Shown one piece after another: positions 1-9,280 of a stretch of 52,295 nt of DNA. Both the position numbers and the translations under genes were made by a program. Under the pieces are notes generated by a model. It did no database searches. It saw nothing but the letters and a program-made list of their open reading frames with translations, and was not told the origin of the DNA. This DNA comes from Desulfobacterales bacterium. Its GTDB lineage: Bacteria > Desulfobacterota > Desulfobacteria > Desulfobacterales > JAAELO01. Within the stretch, counting starts at the first letter, position 1; every line of letters begins with the position of its first letter. The DNA is taken from positions 1-52,295 of the forward strand of contig JAAELO010000700.1 of the NCBI GenBank assembly GCA_024226555.1. Reading direction: 5' to 3'.

Positions 1-544
1 TACAGATGGTACCAAAGCTTACAATGAGGAGGAGTTTAAACAGTCTATTGCCTCTTTTAAGAAACTTAAAGACTGGTATCCCTTCAGCAAACATGTAATT
101 GTTGCTGAGAGAAGAATAGCAGATGCAAATTTTATGTTGGAGAATTATCGTGAGGCTATTTTATCATATGAAGAGTTTGAAAAGCTTCATCCCAAAAATG
201 AACTTATTCCATATATAATTTATCAAAAAGGTCTTTGTCACTTTTTTCAGATAGACACAATTGACCGTGATCAAAGGAATGCTGCCAGCGCTTTAAAGAT
301 ATTCAACAGGCTTTTAAAAGAGTATCCTAAGGGTGAGTATGCTGAAAAAGCTTCCAAAAAAAGACAAAAATGCTTAAACAGTCTTGCAGGTCACGAATTT
401 TATGTTGGAGTTTTCTATTATAAATCAAAGCATTATAAAGGGGCTATAAAAAGGTTTGAGTTTCTAATGAATACTTATCCTGATACAGAGTATAAAGCCA
501 AAGCTGAGCATTACATAAAATTATGTCAAAAAAATATGAAATGA
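1..544 (+). CDS. bamD: Outer membrane assembly factor BamD, 5' end missing
   Basis: The reading frame is open from the first base of the window, so the gene starts outside it and about 180 C-terminal residues are seen. BamD is a lipoprotein of the BAM complex that inserts beta-barrel proteins into the outer membrane. The visible part is a run of tetratricopeptide repeats: FKKLKDWYPFSK, then a YREAILSYEEFEKLHP helix pair, a PYIIYQKGLCHF segment, and a last repeat near KHYKGAIKRFEFLMNTYP. This layout is the BamD/YfiO pattern. The lipobox and N-terminus lie outside the window. No terminator is obvious between this gene and rpmB. Confidence 0.88.
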   Translation, partial: TDGTKAYNEEEFKQSIASFKKLKDWYPFSKHVIVAERRIADANFMLENYREAILSYEEFEKLHPKNELIPYIIYQKGLCHFFQIDTIDRDQRNAASALKIFNRLLKEYPKGEYAEKASKKRQKCLNSLAGHEFYVGVFYYKSKHYKGAIKRFEFLMNTYPDTEYKAKAEHYIKLCQKNMK

Positions 545-706
545 AAAACAATTTAAATGCTTTACACCATTTGCAATTTAATATATAAAACCATGTTGCT
601 TTTTTTTGTTTCAATAGAGACGATCTAATTGATCATCATTTAGATAATCAAAAAATGATCTGATAAATATCGAGTTTATTTTTTTAAGTAAAAGGAGGGA
701 TGCATC

Positions 707-898
707 ATGGCAAAGATGTGTACAATATGCGGTAAAAAACCTATGGTAGGTAACAATGTGAGTCACGCTCATAATTTAACTAAGCGCCGCTTTAATCCAA
801 ATCTTCAGACTGTTAGAGCAGTACACAACGGTTCTGTTAAAAGAATTTCAGTATGTACAAGTTGTATCAAGTCAGGTTTTGTTGTAAAAGCACCTTAA
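707..898 (+). CDS. rpmB: Ribosomal protein bL28
   Basis: This is a 63-residue large-subunit ribosomal protein. It starts [12 protein letters not shown] and has [15 protein letters not shown] and a C-terminal VCTSCIKSG. The two CxxC pairs (CTIC and CTSC) make it the zinc-binding type of L28. A strong ribosome binding site, AGGAGG at 693-698, lies 8 bases before the ATG and fixes the start. It stands alone, with its own terminator directly after it, as rpmB often does when unlinked from rpmG. Confidence 0.96.
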   Translation: MAKMCTICGKKPMVGNNVSHAHNLTKRRFNPNLQTVRAVHNGSVKRISVCTSCIKSGFVVKAP

Positions 899-926
899 AA
901 AACCAGATAAAGCAGATTTGAAATAA

Positions 927-960
927 ATAAACGAAAGGTTTTTAAGCTTTCGTTTTTTTA
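927..960 (+). terminator. Rho-independent terminator after rpmB
   Basis: An ACGAAAG (931-937) / CTTTCGT (947-953) stem has a T-rich tail and lies about 30 bases after the rpmB stop. Confidence 0.75.
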
Positions 961-966
961 TTTTAT

Positions 967-1128
967 AGGAACCCTTAAAAACTGCCTTTTGTCTGAATTA
1001 CTTCGTTACGAGAAAAAAAAACGGTTATAAAATTGGCTCGTTACATTTTTCTCAAGCAGAGATTTTATAAAACTAAAAGCTTTTATAAACGCTGTAATTA
1101 AACAAAAAATCTAATTTTTAGAGGTTCT
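967..1128 (+). mobile_element. MITE-like family 1 element, copy 1 (degenerate)
   Basis: This element of about 162 bp lies between rpmB and the 3' end of rel. The left end AGGAACCCTTAAAAACTGCC aligns with the family left end AGGGAATCTCTAATAACTGCC. An internal core (ACGGTTATAAAATTGGC, then TCGTTAC) and a diverged right end (CTAATTTTTAGAGGTTCT) also match the other copies. It has no coding capacity. The ends are more mutated than in the other copies, so it is probably an older insertion. Confidence 0.6.
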
Positions 1129-1190
1129 AATAAGTATTTTAAAAAAATTGATGTTTGAGAGAGGTTGTTTTATTATTTTTAAATAATAGA

Positions 1191-3341
1191 TTAGTCTATC
1201 CTTTTAACACTCTTAACATTCTTTATTTTTTTGATTGAAGAGAATATTTTGCTTAGCTGTTCGATACTTTCAACGGACAGTGTGAAATAGGAATCAACGG
1301 TATTCATTTCACTGACTTCCATATTAGCGTTTAAAATATTTGCTCCAATTTTACTAATTCTTGATGTGATCTCAGCAAAAAGTCCAACCTTGTCTACAGA
1401 TTTTATAACAATCTTTACAGGATACATATTTTCTTCAATATTAAGATTCCAGGATACATCAATATGTCTGTCGGGGTTTATCTCAAGAGAATGCTTACAA
1501 TTCTTCCTGTGAATCGTTACTCCATGCCCCTGTGTTATGTATCCCACAATCTCATCTCCGGGAACCGGCTGACAGCATTTTCCAAAACGAATAAGAATAT
1601 CGTCAAGTCCCTTTACTAAAATTGCCTCATTGGGTTTTTTCTTTTTACGACCTATGAATTTACTGATAAGGCGACTGCTAGTCGTTCTTTTGGGGCTTGT
1701 TTTCGGAGCTATTCTTCCTATTAGTTGCCTGGGGGTAACTTTTCCATAACCAACATTTATTATTAACTCATCTAATGTTTTTAAACCAAAAGATGCGATT
1801 GCTCTATCAACCTCTTCAGGATTCTTTAGAAAAGAGTTAAAATTCATGGAACTTTTTCTAAAAGCTTTTTCACAAAGCTCTCTTCCTAAGGTCAAACTTC
1901 TTTCATTTTCGAGAGACTTAACCCATGATCGTATTTTGGAACGGGCTTTAACTGTTTTTACAAATCCAAGCCAGTCTTTACTGGGAGTATGGCCTTTTGT
2001 TGTTATTGCCTCAACAGTATCGCCATTCTTTAACTCTGTTTTTAAAGTCACCATACGGCCGTTAACTTTAGCACCAGTGCACTGATTACCAACTTCAGTA
2101 TGGATAATATAGGCAAAATCAACAGGTGTTGCACCCTTTGGCAGCGTTTTGATCTCACCAGTTGGAGTAAAAACCCTGACTTCATCAGGAAAAAGATCAA
2201 TTTTAACATTTTCCAGAAATTCACCGGGATTTGCTCTGTTTAACTGATTTTCAACAATATTCTGAATCCACGCAAAAGAGCTCCCTGTTTTTTCACTATA
2301 ATGCCCATTCTCCTTATATGCCCAGTGAGCTGCAATACCTGATTTAGCAACTCTATCCATCTTTTGGGTTCTTATTTGAATCTCAACTCTTTCACCAGAA
2401 GGGCCTATAACCGTTGTATGGAGAGATTGATACATATTTGGCTTGGGGCAACCAATATAATCTTTGAATTTTTTTGGAATGGGGTTCCATAGGGAATGAA
2501 CCAAGCCCAAAACTTCATAACACTGGGCTTCTGTTTCAAGAATAATCCTGAATGCTATAATGTCATAAACATCTTCAAACTCAAGGCTCTGCTCGATCAT
2601 TTTATCGTGAATACTTTTAAAATGTTTATAACGTCCAACAACTTCACACTTTATCCCAACTTTTTCAACCTTTTCAAGTATGCTCTTTTTAACTGTCTCT
2701 ATGAATTTTTCACGTTCATCACTGTCTTTATCAACAAGTATCTGTATATCCTGATAATCTTCTGGTTGAAGGTACATAAAGGAGATATCTTCAAGCTCTT
2801 TTTTTATCTTGTACAGACCAAGTCTTGATGCAATAGGAACGTATATATCATAAGTTTCCTGAGATATAGCAACTTTCTTAGACTCTTTTCTATGATATTT
2901 AAGAGTTCTCATATTATGAAGTCTGTCAACTAATTTAACCATAATTACTCTTATATCATCAGCCATTGCGAGAATCATTTTTCTAAGATTCTCAGCTTTT
3001 CTGACTTCAGTGCTATAAGCATCAAGTTCTGTTAGTTTAGTAACACCTTTAACGATATTACATACACCCTCACCAAATATCTCTGTGATCTCTTCATCTG
3101 TAGCATGTGTATCTTCAATAACATCGTGGAGAAGTCCAGCCGCAATGCTTTCAACATCGAGCTTTAGGTCCGCCAGCATTCCTGCAACCTCCATAGGATG
3201 AGACAGGTAAGGCTCTCCTGAAAGTCTCATCTGCCCATCATGTACCTTGGCAGAAAACACATATGCCCTTTCAACAAGATCAATATTTGAGTCCGGTTGA
3301 TAATCTAATATTTTATCTATAATATCGTTAATTCTAATCAT
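1191..3341 (-). CDS. rel: Bifunctional (p)ppGpp synthetase/hydrolase, RelA/SpoT family
   Basis: A 716-residue long RSH enzyme that makes and degrades the stringent-response alarmone (p)ppGpp. The N-terminal HD hydrolase domain has an intact HD pair (residues 72-73, in LLHDVIED), so hydrolase activity is expected. The synthetase domain follows, with GRYKHFKSIHDKM, a DIIAFRII strand and KPNMYQSLHTTV. Then come a TGS domain (about 385-445, VFTPTGEIKTLPKGATPVDFAY), the conserved-cysteine helical region (GKCCQPVPGD) and a C-terminal ACT domain. The length is typical. It is last in the ispG-proS-rel operon, 33 bases after proS. The HYD motif separates it from hydrolase-dead RelA. Confidence 0.94.
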   Translation of the reverse strand: MIRINDIIDKILDYQPDSNIDLVERAYVFSAKVHDGQMRLSGEPYLSHPMEVAGMLADLKLDVESIAAGLLHDVIEDTHATDEEITEIFGEGVCNIVKGVTKLTELDAYSTEVRKAENLRKMILAMADDIRVIMVKLVDRLHNMRTLKYHRKESKKVAISQETYDIYVPIASRLGLYKIKKELEDISFMYLQPEDYQDIQILVDKDSDEREKFIETVKKSILEKVEKVGIKCEVVGRYKHFKSIHDKMIEQSLEFEDVYDIIAFRIILETEAQCYEVLGLVHSLWNPIPKKFKDYIGCPKPNMYQSLHTTVIGPSGERVEIQIRTQKMDRVAKSGIAAHWAYKENGHYSEKTGSSFAWIQNIVENQLNRANPGEFLENVKIDLFPDEVRVFTPTGEIKTLPKGATPVDFAYIIHTEVGNQCTGAKVNGRMVTLKTELKNGDTVEAITTKGHTPSKDWLGFVKTVKARSKIRSWVKSLENERSLTLGRELCEKAFRKSSMNFNSFLKNPEEVDRAIASFGLKTLDELIINVGYGKVTPRQLIGRIAPKTSPKRTTSSRLISKFIGRKKKKPNEAILVKGLDDILIRFGKCCQPVPGDEIVGYITQGHGVTIHRKNCKHSLEINPDRHIDVSWNLNIEENMYPVKIVIKSVDKVGLFAEITSRISKIGANILNANMEVSEMNTVDSYFTLSVESIEQLSKIFSSIKKIKNVKSVKRID

Positions 3342-3374
3342 AAGTTAAAAACTACTTTCCTGAAAAGTATTGTT

Positions 3375-4889
3375 CTAATACGATTTAGCAAAAACAACTC
3401 TCTCGGAGCTCTTGTCGGAACAAACTATGCAATTACCTTCTTCTTTGACACCATCAAAAGGAATACATCTTATTGTTACACTTAAGTCCTTTTTAATTGT
3501 TTCTTCACAACCTTCACTGCCACACCAGTGTGACATTGCAAATCCACCATGGATTTCAGGGGTATTTTTATTTTCTGGTGTGAAAAATTTGTAGAATTCA
3601 TCAGTTCTATCTATATTTACAGTATTTTCTTCCCGATAAGCAACAGCCTTATCATAAAGATTTTTTTGCATATCATCTAAAATATCAGTTATTTCAGATA
3701 TAAACTGATCTTTTTTCATGGATTGTTTCTTGGGTTGATCACGCCTTGCCATAAAAACAGAGTCTTCTGCAATATCCCTAGGTCCTATTTCAACTCTTAA
3801 AGGAATTCCTTTTTTGACCCACTCCCAGACTCTTGAACCACCAATATTTCTATCATCAAGCTCAACTGTAATTTTTCTATGGTGGTAATAAACTGACTTT
3901 AACTCTTTCTCAAGAGCCTTGGTATACTCAAGAACCTTCTCTTTATCTTCATCACTTTTATATATAGGAAGAAGTACAACATGAGAAGAAGCAACTCTTG
4001 GTGGCATAATCATACCATCATCATCACCATGGGTCATTATAACCCCACCTATCATTCTTGTTGAAACACCCCAGGAAGTTGTCCAGGCATATTGCTCCTG
4101 CTCTTTATCGTTCTGAAATTTAATACCTGAACCCTTGGCAAAATTCTGTCCAAGAAAATGGGATGTTCCAGCCTGAAGGGCCTTTCTATCCTGCATCATA
4201 GATTCAATACACATAGTATCAACAGCACCTGGAAATCTTTCAGATTTGGACTTTCGCCCTCTTATAACTGGAAGAGCCAAATATTCCTCAGCAAATTTAG
4301 CATAAACTTCAAGCATCATCTCTGTTCTTTCAATAGCTTCCTCTTCTGTTGCATGAACAGTATGTCCTTCCTGCCACAGGAATTCACTTGTCCGAAGGAA
4401 AGTCCGTGTACGCATCTCCCATCTTACAACATTGGCCCACTGATTCAGTAAAATTGGAAGGTCTCTGTGTGAGTTCACCCATTTTGAAAAGGAATCACCA
4501 ATAATAGTTTCAGATGTTGGCCTTACCACTAAGGGTTCAGCAAGCTTTCCTGCTGGAACAAGGCCTCCATCAGGAGATGGTTCAAGTCTATGATGTGTGA
4601 CAACAGCACACTCTTTGGCAAATCCTTCCACATGCTCTGCTTCTTTTTCAAGGAAACTAAGTGGGATAAACAGCGGAAAATAAGCATTTTTAACACCTGT
4701 TTCTTTGAAAATATCATCCATCTCACGAACTATATTTTCCCAGAGAGCATAACCCCAGGGTTTAATAACCATACACCCTCTAACAGGTGAGTTTTCAGCC
4801 ATATCGGATGCTTTAACAACTTGCTGGTACCACTCTGGATAGTTTTCATCCCTTGTTGGTGTTATTGCGGTTCTTGCTTTTTTAGCCAT
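3375..4889 (-). CDS. proS: Prolyl-tRNA synthetase, archaeal/eukaryotic-like type (ProS3)
   Basis: A 504-residue class II aminoacyl-tRNA synthetase that charges tRNA-Pro. The short form without the bacterial editing insertion is indicated by the length and by the motifs: motif 1 region MVIKPWGYALWENI, a motif 2 region VVRWEMRTRTFLRTSEFLWQ with its GH following, and a motif 3 region near GGVIMTHGDDDGMIMPP. The C-terminal zinc-binding-like domain has GGFAMSHWCGSEGC and CIVCSD. The start is supported by AAAGGGAT shortly before the ATG, which overlaps the end of ispG. Downstream is rel. Confidence 0.95.
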   Translation of the reverse strand: MAKKARTAITPTRDENYPEWYQQVVKASDMAENSPVRGCMVIKPWGYALWENIVREMDDIFKETGVKNAYFPLFIPLSFLEKEAEHVEGFAKECAVVTHHRLEPSPDGGLVPAGKLAEPLVVRPTSETIIGDSFSKWVNSHRDLPILLNQWANVVRWEMRTRTFLRTSEFLWQEGHTVHATEEEAIERTEMMLEVYAKFAEEYLALPVIRGRKSKSERFPGAVDTMCIESMMQDRKALQAGTSHFLGQNFAKGSGIKFQNDKEQEQYAWTTSWGVSTRMIGGVIMTHGDDDGMIMPPRVASSHVVLLPIYKSDEDKEKVLEYTKALEKELKSVYYHHRKITVELDDRNIGGSRVWEWVKKGIPLRVEIGPRDIAEDSVFMARRDQPKKQSMKKDQFISEITDILDDMQKNLYDKAVAYREENTVNIDRTDEFYKFFTPENKNTPEIHGGFAMSHWCGSEGCEETIKKDLSVTIRCIPFDGVKEEGNCIVCSDKSSERVVFAKSY

Positions 4890-4903
4890 TTTTTATCCCT
4901 TTT

Positions 4904-5977
4904 CTATTTTTCTTTATCAAACTTTTCAACTTCTGATAACAATACTTCAACCAGTTTTTCCTGGGGGAATTTTTTTATAACCTTACCCTTTTTAAATAAA
5001 ATTCCTGTATCTAATCCTCCAGCAATTCCTAAATCAGCCTCTTTTGCTTCTCCAGGCCCATTTACAACACATCCCATAATAGCAATTTTAATTGAAACAG
5101 GATTTCCCAAAAGAGCTTTTTCGACAGTCTCTACAATGGAAAATAAATCAATATTACACCTGCCGCAAGTGGGGCATGATATTATTTCAGGACCATGCCT
5201 TCTTAAATCCAGAGCTTTTAATATTTCAAAACCAGCCCTTATCTCTTCAACAGGATCTCTGGTCAAAGAAACTCTTATGGTATCTCCTATTCCTTCGGAA
5301 AGAAGCATTCCAATCCCAAGTGATGATTTAACCAAACCTGGAAAAAGAGAACCTGCTTCAGTAATCCCCACATGAAGGGGGAAATCACACCTTTTTGAAA
5401 GTAGCCTGTAAGCTTCAACAGTCCTTGAAACATCTGATGCTTTTATTGAGATCTTTATATTATTAAATTCAAACTGATCTAAAAGTTCAACATTTCTGAT
5501 TGCACTTTCTACCATTGCTTCAGGAGTTACACCGTTATACTTATCTAACAAATCCTGCTCAAGAGAACCAGCATTAACACCAATTCTTATTGGTATATTA
5601 TGGTCTTTTGCACAATCAGAAACCTTTTGAATATACTCTTTTTTTCCAATATTGCCAGGATTTATCCTTAAACAATCAGCACCTCTTTTAGCAGCTTCGA
5701 TAGCTAATCTATGGTCAAAATGGATATCAGCTATGACTGGAATTGTAACATTCTCTTTAATAGATGTTAATGCTTTTGCTGAGTCCATGTCCGGCACAGC
5801 AAGGCGGACTATTTCACAACCAGCCTCTTCAAGGTTTTTAATCTGTTGAACTGTCTTTTTAATATCGACTGTTTTTGTGTTTGTCATTGATTGGACTGAA
5901 ATATTGGAAAAATCACCAATTTTAACATCTCCAACTTTCACACCGCGAGTTTGTTTTCTTTTTTTGACAATTGACAT
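4904..5977 (-). CDS. ispG: 4-hydroxy-3-methylbut-2-en-1-yl diphosphate synthase (IspG/GcpE)
   Basis: A 357-residue enzyme of the MEP isoprenoid pathway that reductively converts methylerythritol cyclodiphosphate to HMBPP. The TIM-barrel part carries SVQSMTNTKTVD and ADIHFDHRLA. The C-terminal iron-sulfur part has SCPTCGRCNIDLF and MGCVVNGPGEAKEADLG, holding the three cysteines and the glutamate that bind the 4Fe-4S cluster. It is first of the ispG-proS-rel operon, separated from proS by 14 bases. IspG and prolyl-tRNA synthetase genes are neighbours in many proteobacteria. Confidence 0.96.
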   Translation of the reverse strand: MSIVKKRKQTRGVKVGDVKIGDFSNISVQSMTNTKTVDIKKTVQQIKNLEEAGCEIVRLAVPDMDSAKALTSIKENVTIPVIADIHFDHRLAIEAAKRGADCLRINPGNIGKKEYIQKVSDCAKDHNIPIRIGVNAGSLEQDLLDKYNGVTPEAMVESAIRNVELLDQFEFNNIKISIKASDVSRTVEAYRLLSKRCDFPLHVGITEAGSLFPGLVKSSLGIGMLLSEGIGDTIRVSLTRDPVEEIRAGFEILKALDLRRHGPEIISCPTCGRCNIDLFSIVETVEKALLGNPVSIKIAIMGCVVNGPGEAKEADLGIAGGLDTGILFKKGKVIKKFPQEKLVEVLLSEVEKFDKEK

Positions 5978-6274
5978 ATATATTTAACTATTAGCCTTTG
6001 TAAGAATCTCTAAAACATTATGGTATTGATCTGCTATTATGCATAAAAGCTTACCAATAAATGATTTATTGTGAAATTTATAACAATACAGAAAATTAGT
6101 TTATCAAAGGGTTATTTTTTCTTCAAGATGTAAAAAAAAGGGTTTAAATTTAAAAAAAAGTGATTATATTGACACGTAAAACAAGTATTTTGTTGTAAAA
6201 ATTTAACTATTTAATATAAAATGTGCACAGTATTTTTAAAATTCAATTTGTTTATAAATACTTAGGTTGAGAAA

Positions 6275-7690
6275 ATGATACAAAAAATTAAGGCTGTTTT
6301 AAGAAAACCGGATAAGTTATCACCCGCTTTGTTGTTGCTTATTTTAACAGCTTTTTACATTTCATTCATGAACAGAACCATTGAGAATTACGCAACTCTG
6401 GATGATATTCTTAAAAAGGGTGAATTAACACTAATTACCAGCAGTAGTCGTGAAAATGTATCTACTGATCACACCGGACGATTTGGTGGATTTGAATATG
6501 ATCTTGCAAAAGCTTATGCAGAACACTTAGGTGTTAAGCTTAAAGTAAAAAAAGTTGATTTCAAGAATCAGGTAATATCTGAATTGTTAAGTGGGAAAGG
6601 TTCTTTTGGTGGCGCTGGTTTAACCAAACCGATCCAAAAAAAGAAGAAAAAGGTCAGTTATTCCGTAGGGTACCTACCTGTAAAGAAAATTTTGATTGGC
6701 CACAGGTCAAACGGATCTTACCCATCAATTAAAAAAATTGGTGAGGAAAATATATATGTAATATCGGGTTCACCCGAACATAATTTCCTTTTAAAATTAA
6801 AAAAAAATGAGGGGTACAAATTTAATGTTTCAACAATTGAAGGTGTAACCACTGAAAAACTAATTCAAAAAGTTGCTAACAACAAAATTAAGTACACCAT
6901 TGCTAACAGCAATATAGCTAAGAAAGCAAGAAGATATTCACCGCAGATCGTTATAGGAAGTATCTCTGAGGTTAAGGAAAACCTTGTTTGGGCAGTAAAT
7001 CCTAAATCTGTTAAACTGCTTTACTCTATAAACTCTTTTTTTAAGGATATTAAAGGTAGTGGTAAATATGCCAAGATTGTTTATGCAAACTATCCAGATA
7101 TAGAAGATTATAATTATTTTAATATATTAAGATTCCATAGACGTCTTGAATCAAGACTTGACAATTATGCGCCATTAATAAAGAAAGCTGCAAAAAGGCT
7201 CAATTTTGATTGGAAATTAATTGTAGCTCTAACATATCAGGAATCTCAACTTAACAGGTGGGCTAAAAGTAGTGCAAAAGCATATGGTTTAATGCAATTG
7301 GTTAAAAATACAGCCCGTTATCACGGTGTTGTTAATGTATACAATCCTTATCAAAATATAAATGCAGGCGTTAAACACCTTAGTGATATGTTTCATCTAA
7401 AAGATATTTCACATATTCAAAAAAATGATATGGATAGGCTTTATATAGCTTTAGCTGCATATAACGCAGGTCAGGGACATATTAGTGACGCCAGAATTCT
7501 TGCAAAAAGACTTAATCTAAATCCTGATAGCTGGTCTTCACTATCTAAAACATTAGTAATGCTTGAAAATAAGAAATTTTATAAAAAATCAAGATATGGA
7601 TACTGTAGAGGCAGTGAACCTGTTAATTATGTTAAGCAAATCATGATATATTATGATATATTAAAAAATAAAGATATACTTGATTCTTAA
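6275..7690 (+). CDS. mltF: MltF-like membrane-bound lytic transglycosylase
   Basis: A 471-residue two-domain envelope protein. An N-terminal membrane segment (about 17-32, ALLLLILTAFYISFM) is followed by a solute-binding-protein-3-like domain (about 45-270, GGFEYDLAKAYAEHLG). The C-terminal SLT goose-type lysozyme domain (about 300-465) has the catalytic glutamate E323 in ALTYQESQLN, then AYGLMQL and ALAAYNAGQGH. Such enzymes cleave peptidoglycan to 1,6-anhydro products, and the binding domain is thought to sense muropeptides. AGGTTGAG upstream serves as a ribosome binding site. A strong terminator follows, so it looks monocistronic. The membrane anchor is a helix, not a lipobox. Confidence 0.87.
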   Translation: MIQKIKAVLRKPDKLSPALLLLILTAFYISFMNRTIENYATLDDILKKGELTLITSSSRENVSTDHTGRFGGFEYDLAKAYAEHLGVKLKVKKVDFKNQVISELLSGKGSFGGAGLTKPIQKKKKKVSYSVGYLPVKKILIGHRSNGSYPSIKKIGEENIYVISGSPEHNFLLKLKKNEGYKFNVSTIEGVTTEKLIQKVANNKIKYTIANSNIAKKARRYSPQIVIGSISEVKENLVWAVNPKSVKLLYSINSFFKDIKGSGKYAKIVYANYPDIEDYNYFNILRFHRRLESRLDNYAPLIKKAAKRLNFDWKLIVALTYQESQLNRWAKSSAKAYGLMQLVKNTARYHGVVNVYNPYQNINAGVKHLSDMFHLKDISHIQKNDMDRLYIALAAYNAGQGHISDARILAKRLNLNPDSWSSLSKTLVMLENKKFYKKSRYGYCRGSEPVNYVKQIMIYYDILKNKDILDS

Positions 7691-7712
7691 TAGATAAATT
7701 AATAAATATATA

Positions 7713-7744
7713 AAAAGGCGGGTTAAAAAACCCGCCTTTTTAGT
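7713..7744 (+). terminator. Rho-independent terminator after mltF
   Basis: A near-perfect AAAAGGCGGGTT / AACCCGCCTTTT hairpin with an A-rich loop and trailing T residues. Confidence 0.93.
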
Positions 7745-7853
7745 TTTGAACTGAAGTTTTTCTTTCATGAACCGATATTTATATAAGACTTTACGAAAGT
7801 TGGAATAATAATTATAATTTTATAAAATCTAAGAACATTTTTGGAGTTGAAGA

Positions 7854-8249
7854 ATGAAGAACCTTAAAATAATATGTTTGTCTATTTTATTCTCACTTTT
7901 AATGATTTCACCAATATATGGAAGTGATACCGAGATCATTTTCTTTAATAATTCAGATCATTCTGTTTCGGATGCTAATGAAGTTGAGGTTGAGGTTGAT
8001 GGTGAAAAAGTATGCTCGCTAAAGAAAAAAGAGTACTATAAGATCACCTATACTGCAGGAAGGCACAGAATTGGAGTTCAGCAAAAAATTGACGGAAGAG
8101 CTGCATATGGATGGGCTGCAAATGTTCGTGTCAGAAAGGGCAGATTTTATATTCAGGTCGATGCAAAACCCACTGCAACTACATTTAAAGAGGTTTCACA
8201 TCTTCCACCATTTTTTGACAGTAATTATTCTACATCAAGTTGGTGGTAG
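7854..8249 (+). CDS. Small secreted protein, unknown function
   Basis: A 131-residue protein with a classic signal peptide (KNLKIICLSILFSLLMISPIYG, then SDTE), so it is exported to the periplasm. The mature part looks beta-rich: a VEVEVDGEKVCSLKKKEYY segment, then YTAGRHRIGVQQK and VRVRKGRFYIQVDA. This resembles the small carbohydrate-binding-like or PEGA/DUF2846-type sandwiches of envelope proteins, but I do not firmly recognise the family. There is no lipobox. Its last 15 bases overlap tail to tail with the deacetylase gene on the other strand (8235-8249). Start context: TTGGAGTTGAAG just before the ATG. Confidence 0.72.
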   Translation: MKNLKIICLSILFSLLMISPIYGSDTEIIFFNNSDHSVSDANEVEVEVDGEKVCSLKKKEYYKITYTAGRHRIGVQQKIDGRAAYGWAANVRVRKGRFYIQVDAKPTATTFKEVSHLPPFFDSNYSTSSWW

Positions 8250-9161
8250 TATCTTAGTAAGTTCTGATGCTTTCACAAACTGAACTTTCTGTTTCATGGA
8301 GATGAGTTTTTTTTCAAGTGTTCTTAAAGTGATACCATAGGGGTGCCCAATACCAATTGCCCATCCCTTTTTTTCTGCAATAATTATGAGCTGGTCTACC
8401 TGTTTCCCAACATTTTCCTCATCCTGAAAATGATCAAGAAAGATATCCCTTTTTGCAAATGGTACCTTAAGGCCTTTTGCAACCTTTACGCATACAGAAT
8501 GTTTTGTAGTTCTGCTATCAATAAAAAAAAGCTTCTTTTTTAAGATAAGAGACATTATTAAATCCATGGATTTTTCATCACTCGTGGTTTTTGAACCCAT
8601 GTGATTGTTAACTCCTTTAACATAAGGAACATCCAAAAGATTCATCTCAATTTTATCAATCATCTCCTCATCAGTCATTCCACTTAAAATGGCTCCTTTT
8701 CCTGGGTTAACCTTTGGATATTCAAATGGTTCCAGTGGAAGATGAAGCATTATTTCAATACCGGCATCTTTTGCTTTTTGAGCAATATTATCTCCAAAAG
8801 GGCTATATGGAAGTATGGAAAATGTAATAGGAATCCCAAGTTTGATTAGTTTTTCAGCAACAACTCTATTATAACCGATATCATCGATAATAATTGCAAC
8901 TTTTGGCAAACCATTTTCGAAAGCTTTATCGGGAAGATCTTTTGGGCTTTCTAATATATCTTTTTCCGGATATATCTCATAATGTTCAATTTCACTTGAT
9001 TTATCGTTGTTATCTGTTTTGGTTTCTTGTTTTTTTTCAAGGATTTTAAGGGGTTTGGTTTCATCAGGATAGAGTAGTGCAAATGATATAAAACCAACGA
9101 TAAAGAATATGGTAACAAAGCAACAGATAACAGTATAGTAATTGATAAGCCTGGTTTTTAT
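8235..9161 (-). CDS. Divergent polysaccharide deacetylase (YibQ/DUF610), apparent ATA start
   Basis: The protein would be 308 residues with a membrane anchor. The recognisable deacetylase fold starts VAIIIDDIGYN, then MLHLPLEP, VNNHMGSKTT, FFIDSRTT, FAKRDIFLDH and GIGHPYG, the pattern of the divergent NodB-like YibQ family. The frame stays open upstream to a stop at 9210-9212 and encodes a convincing signal anchor (YYTVICCFVTIFFIVGFIS). No ATG, GTG or TTG occurs in that stretch before a TTG at 8907-8909. GGGAGG at 9168-9173 sits 6 bases before an ATA codon at 9159-9161, which I take as the start. If initiation is instead at 8909, the protein would be 224 residues and cytosolic. It lies after ctpA and FtsEX/EnvC, and homologues are often linked to envC-ctpA. 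Confidence 0.8.
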   Translation of the reverse strand: MKTRLINYYTVICCFVTIFFIVGFISFALLYPDETKPLKILEKKQETKTDNNDKSSEIEHYEIYPEKDILESPKDLPDKAFENGLPKVAIIIDDIGYNRVVAEKLIKLGIPITFSILPYSPFGDNIAQKAKDAGIEIMLHLPLEPFEYPKVNPGKGAILSGMTDEEMIDKIEMNLLDVPYVKGVNNHMGSKTTSDEKSMDLIMSLILKKKLFFIDSRTTKHSVCVKVAKGLKVPFAKRDIFLDHFQDEENVGKQVDQLIIIAEKKGWAIGIGHPYGITLRTLEKKLISMKQKVQFVKASELTKILPPT

Positions 9162-9194
9162 GACCTGCCTCCCTTTATTAAACCTCCAAATACA

Positions 9195-9245
9195 AAAAGC
9201 TATGTATGTCTAAATTTTTACTGTTTAGAATACATAGCTTTTTTA
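9195..9245 (-). terminator. Strong hairpin between ctpA and the deacetylase gene
   Basis: AAAAGCTATGTAT (9195-9207) pairs with ATACATAGCTTTT (9230-9242), with an inner TCTAAA/TTTAGA extension. T-runs lie on both sides, so it could terminate in either direction. Because no promoter fits between it and the deacetylase start, partial read-through is likely. Confidence 0.6.
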
Positions 9246-9280
9246 CTGGACTATTTATTAAATATAAAGCTTTTTTTGCT

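Noticed and set aside
4821-5375. 184-codon plus-strand ORF opposite proS and ispG
   Set aside because: Antisense to two clear genes and low-complexity Ser/Phe-rich; no independent support.
6169-6200. TTGACA upstream of mltF as a promoter
   Set aside because: No acceptable -10 box at 16-19 bases; left uncalled.
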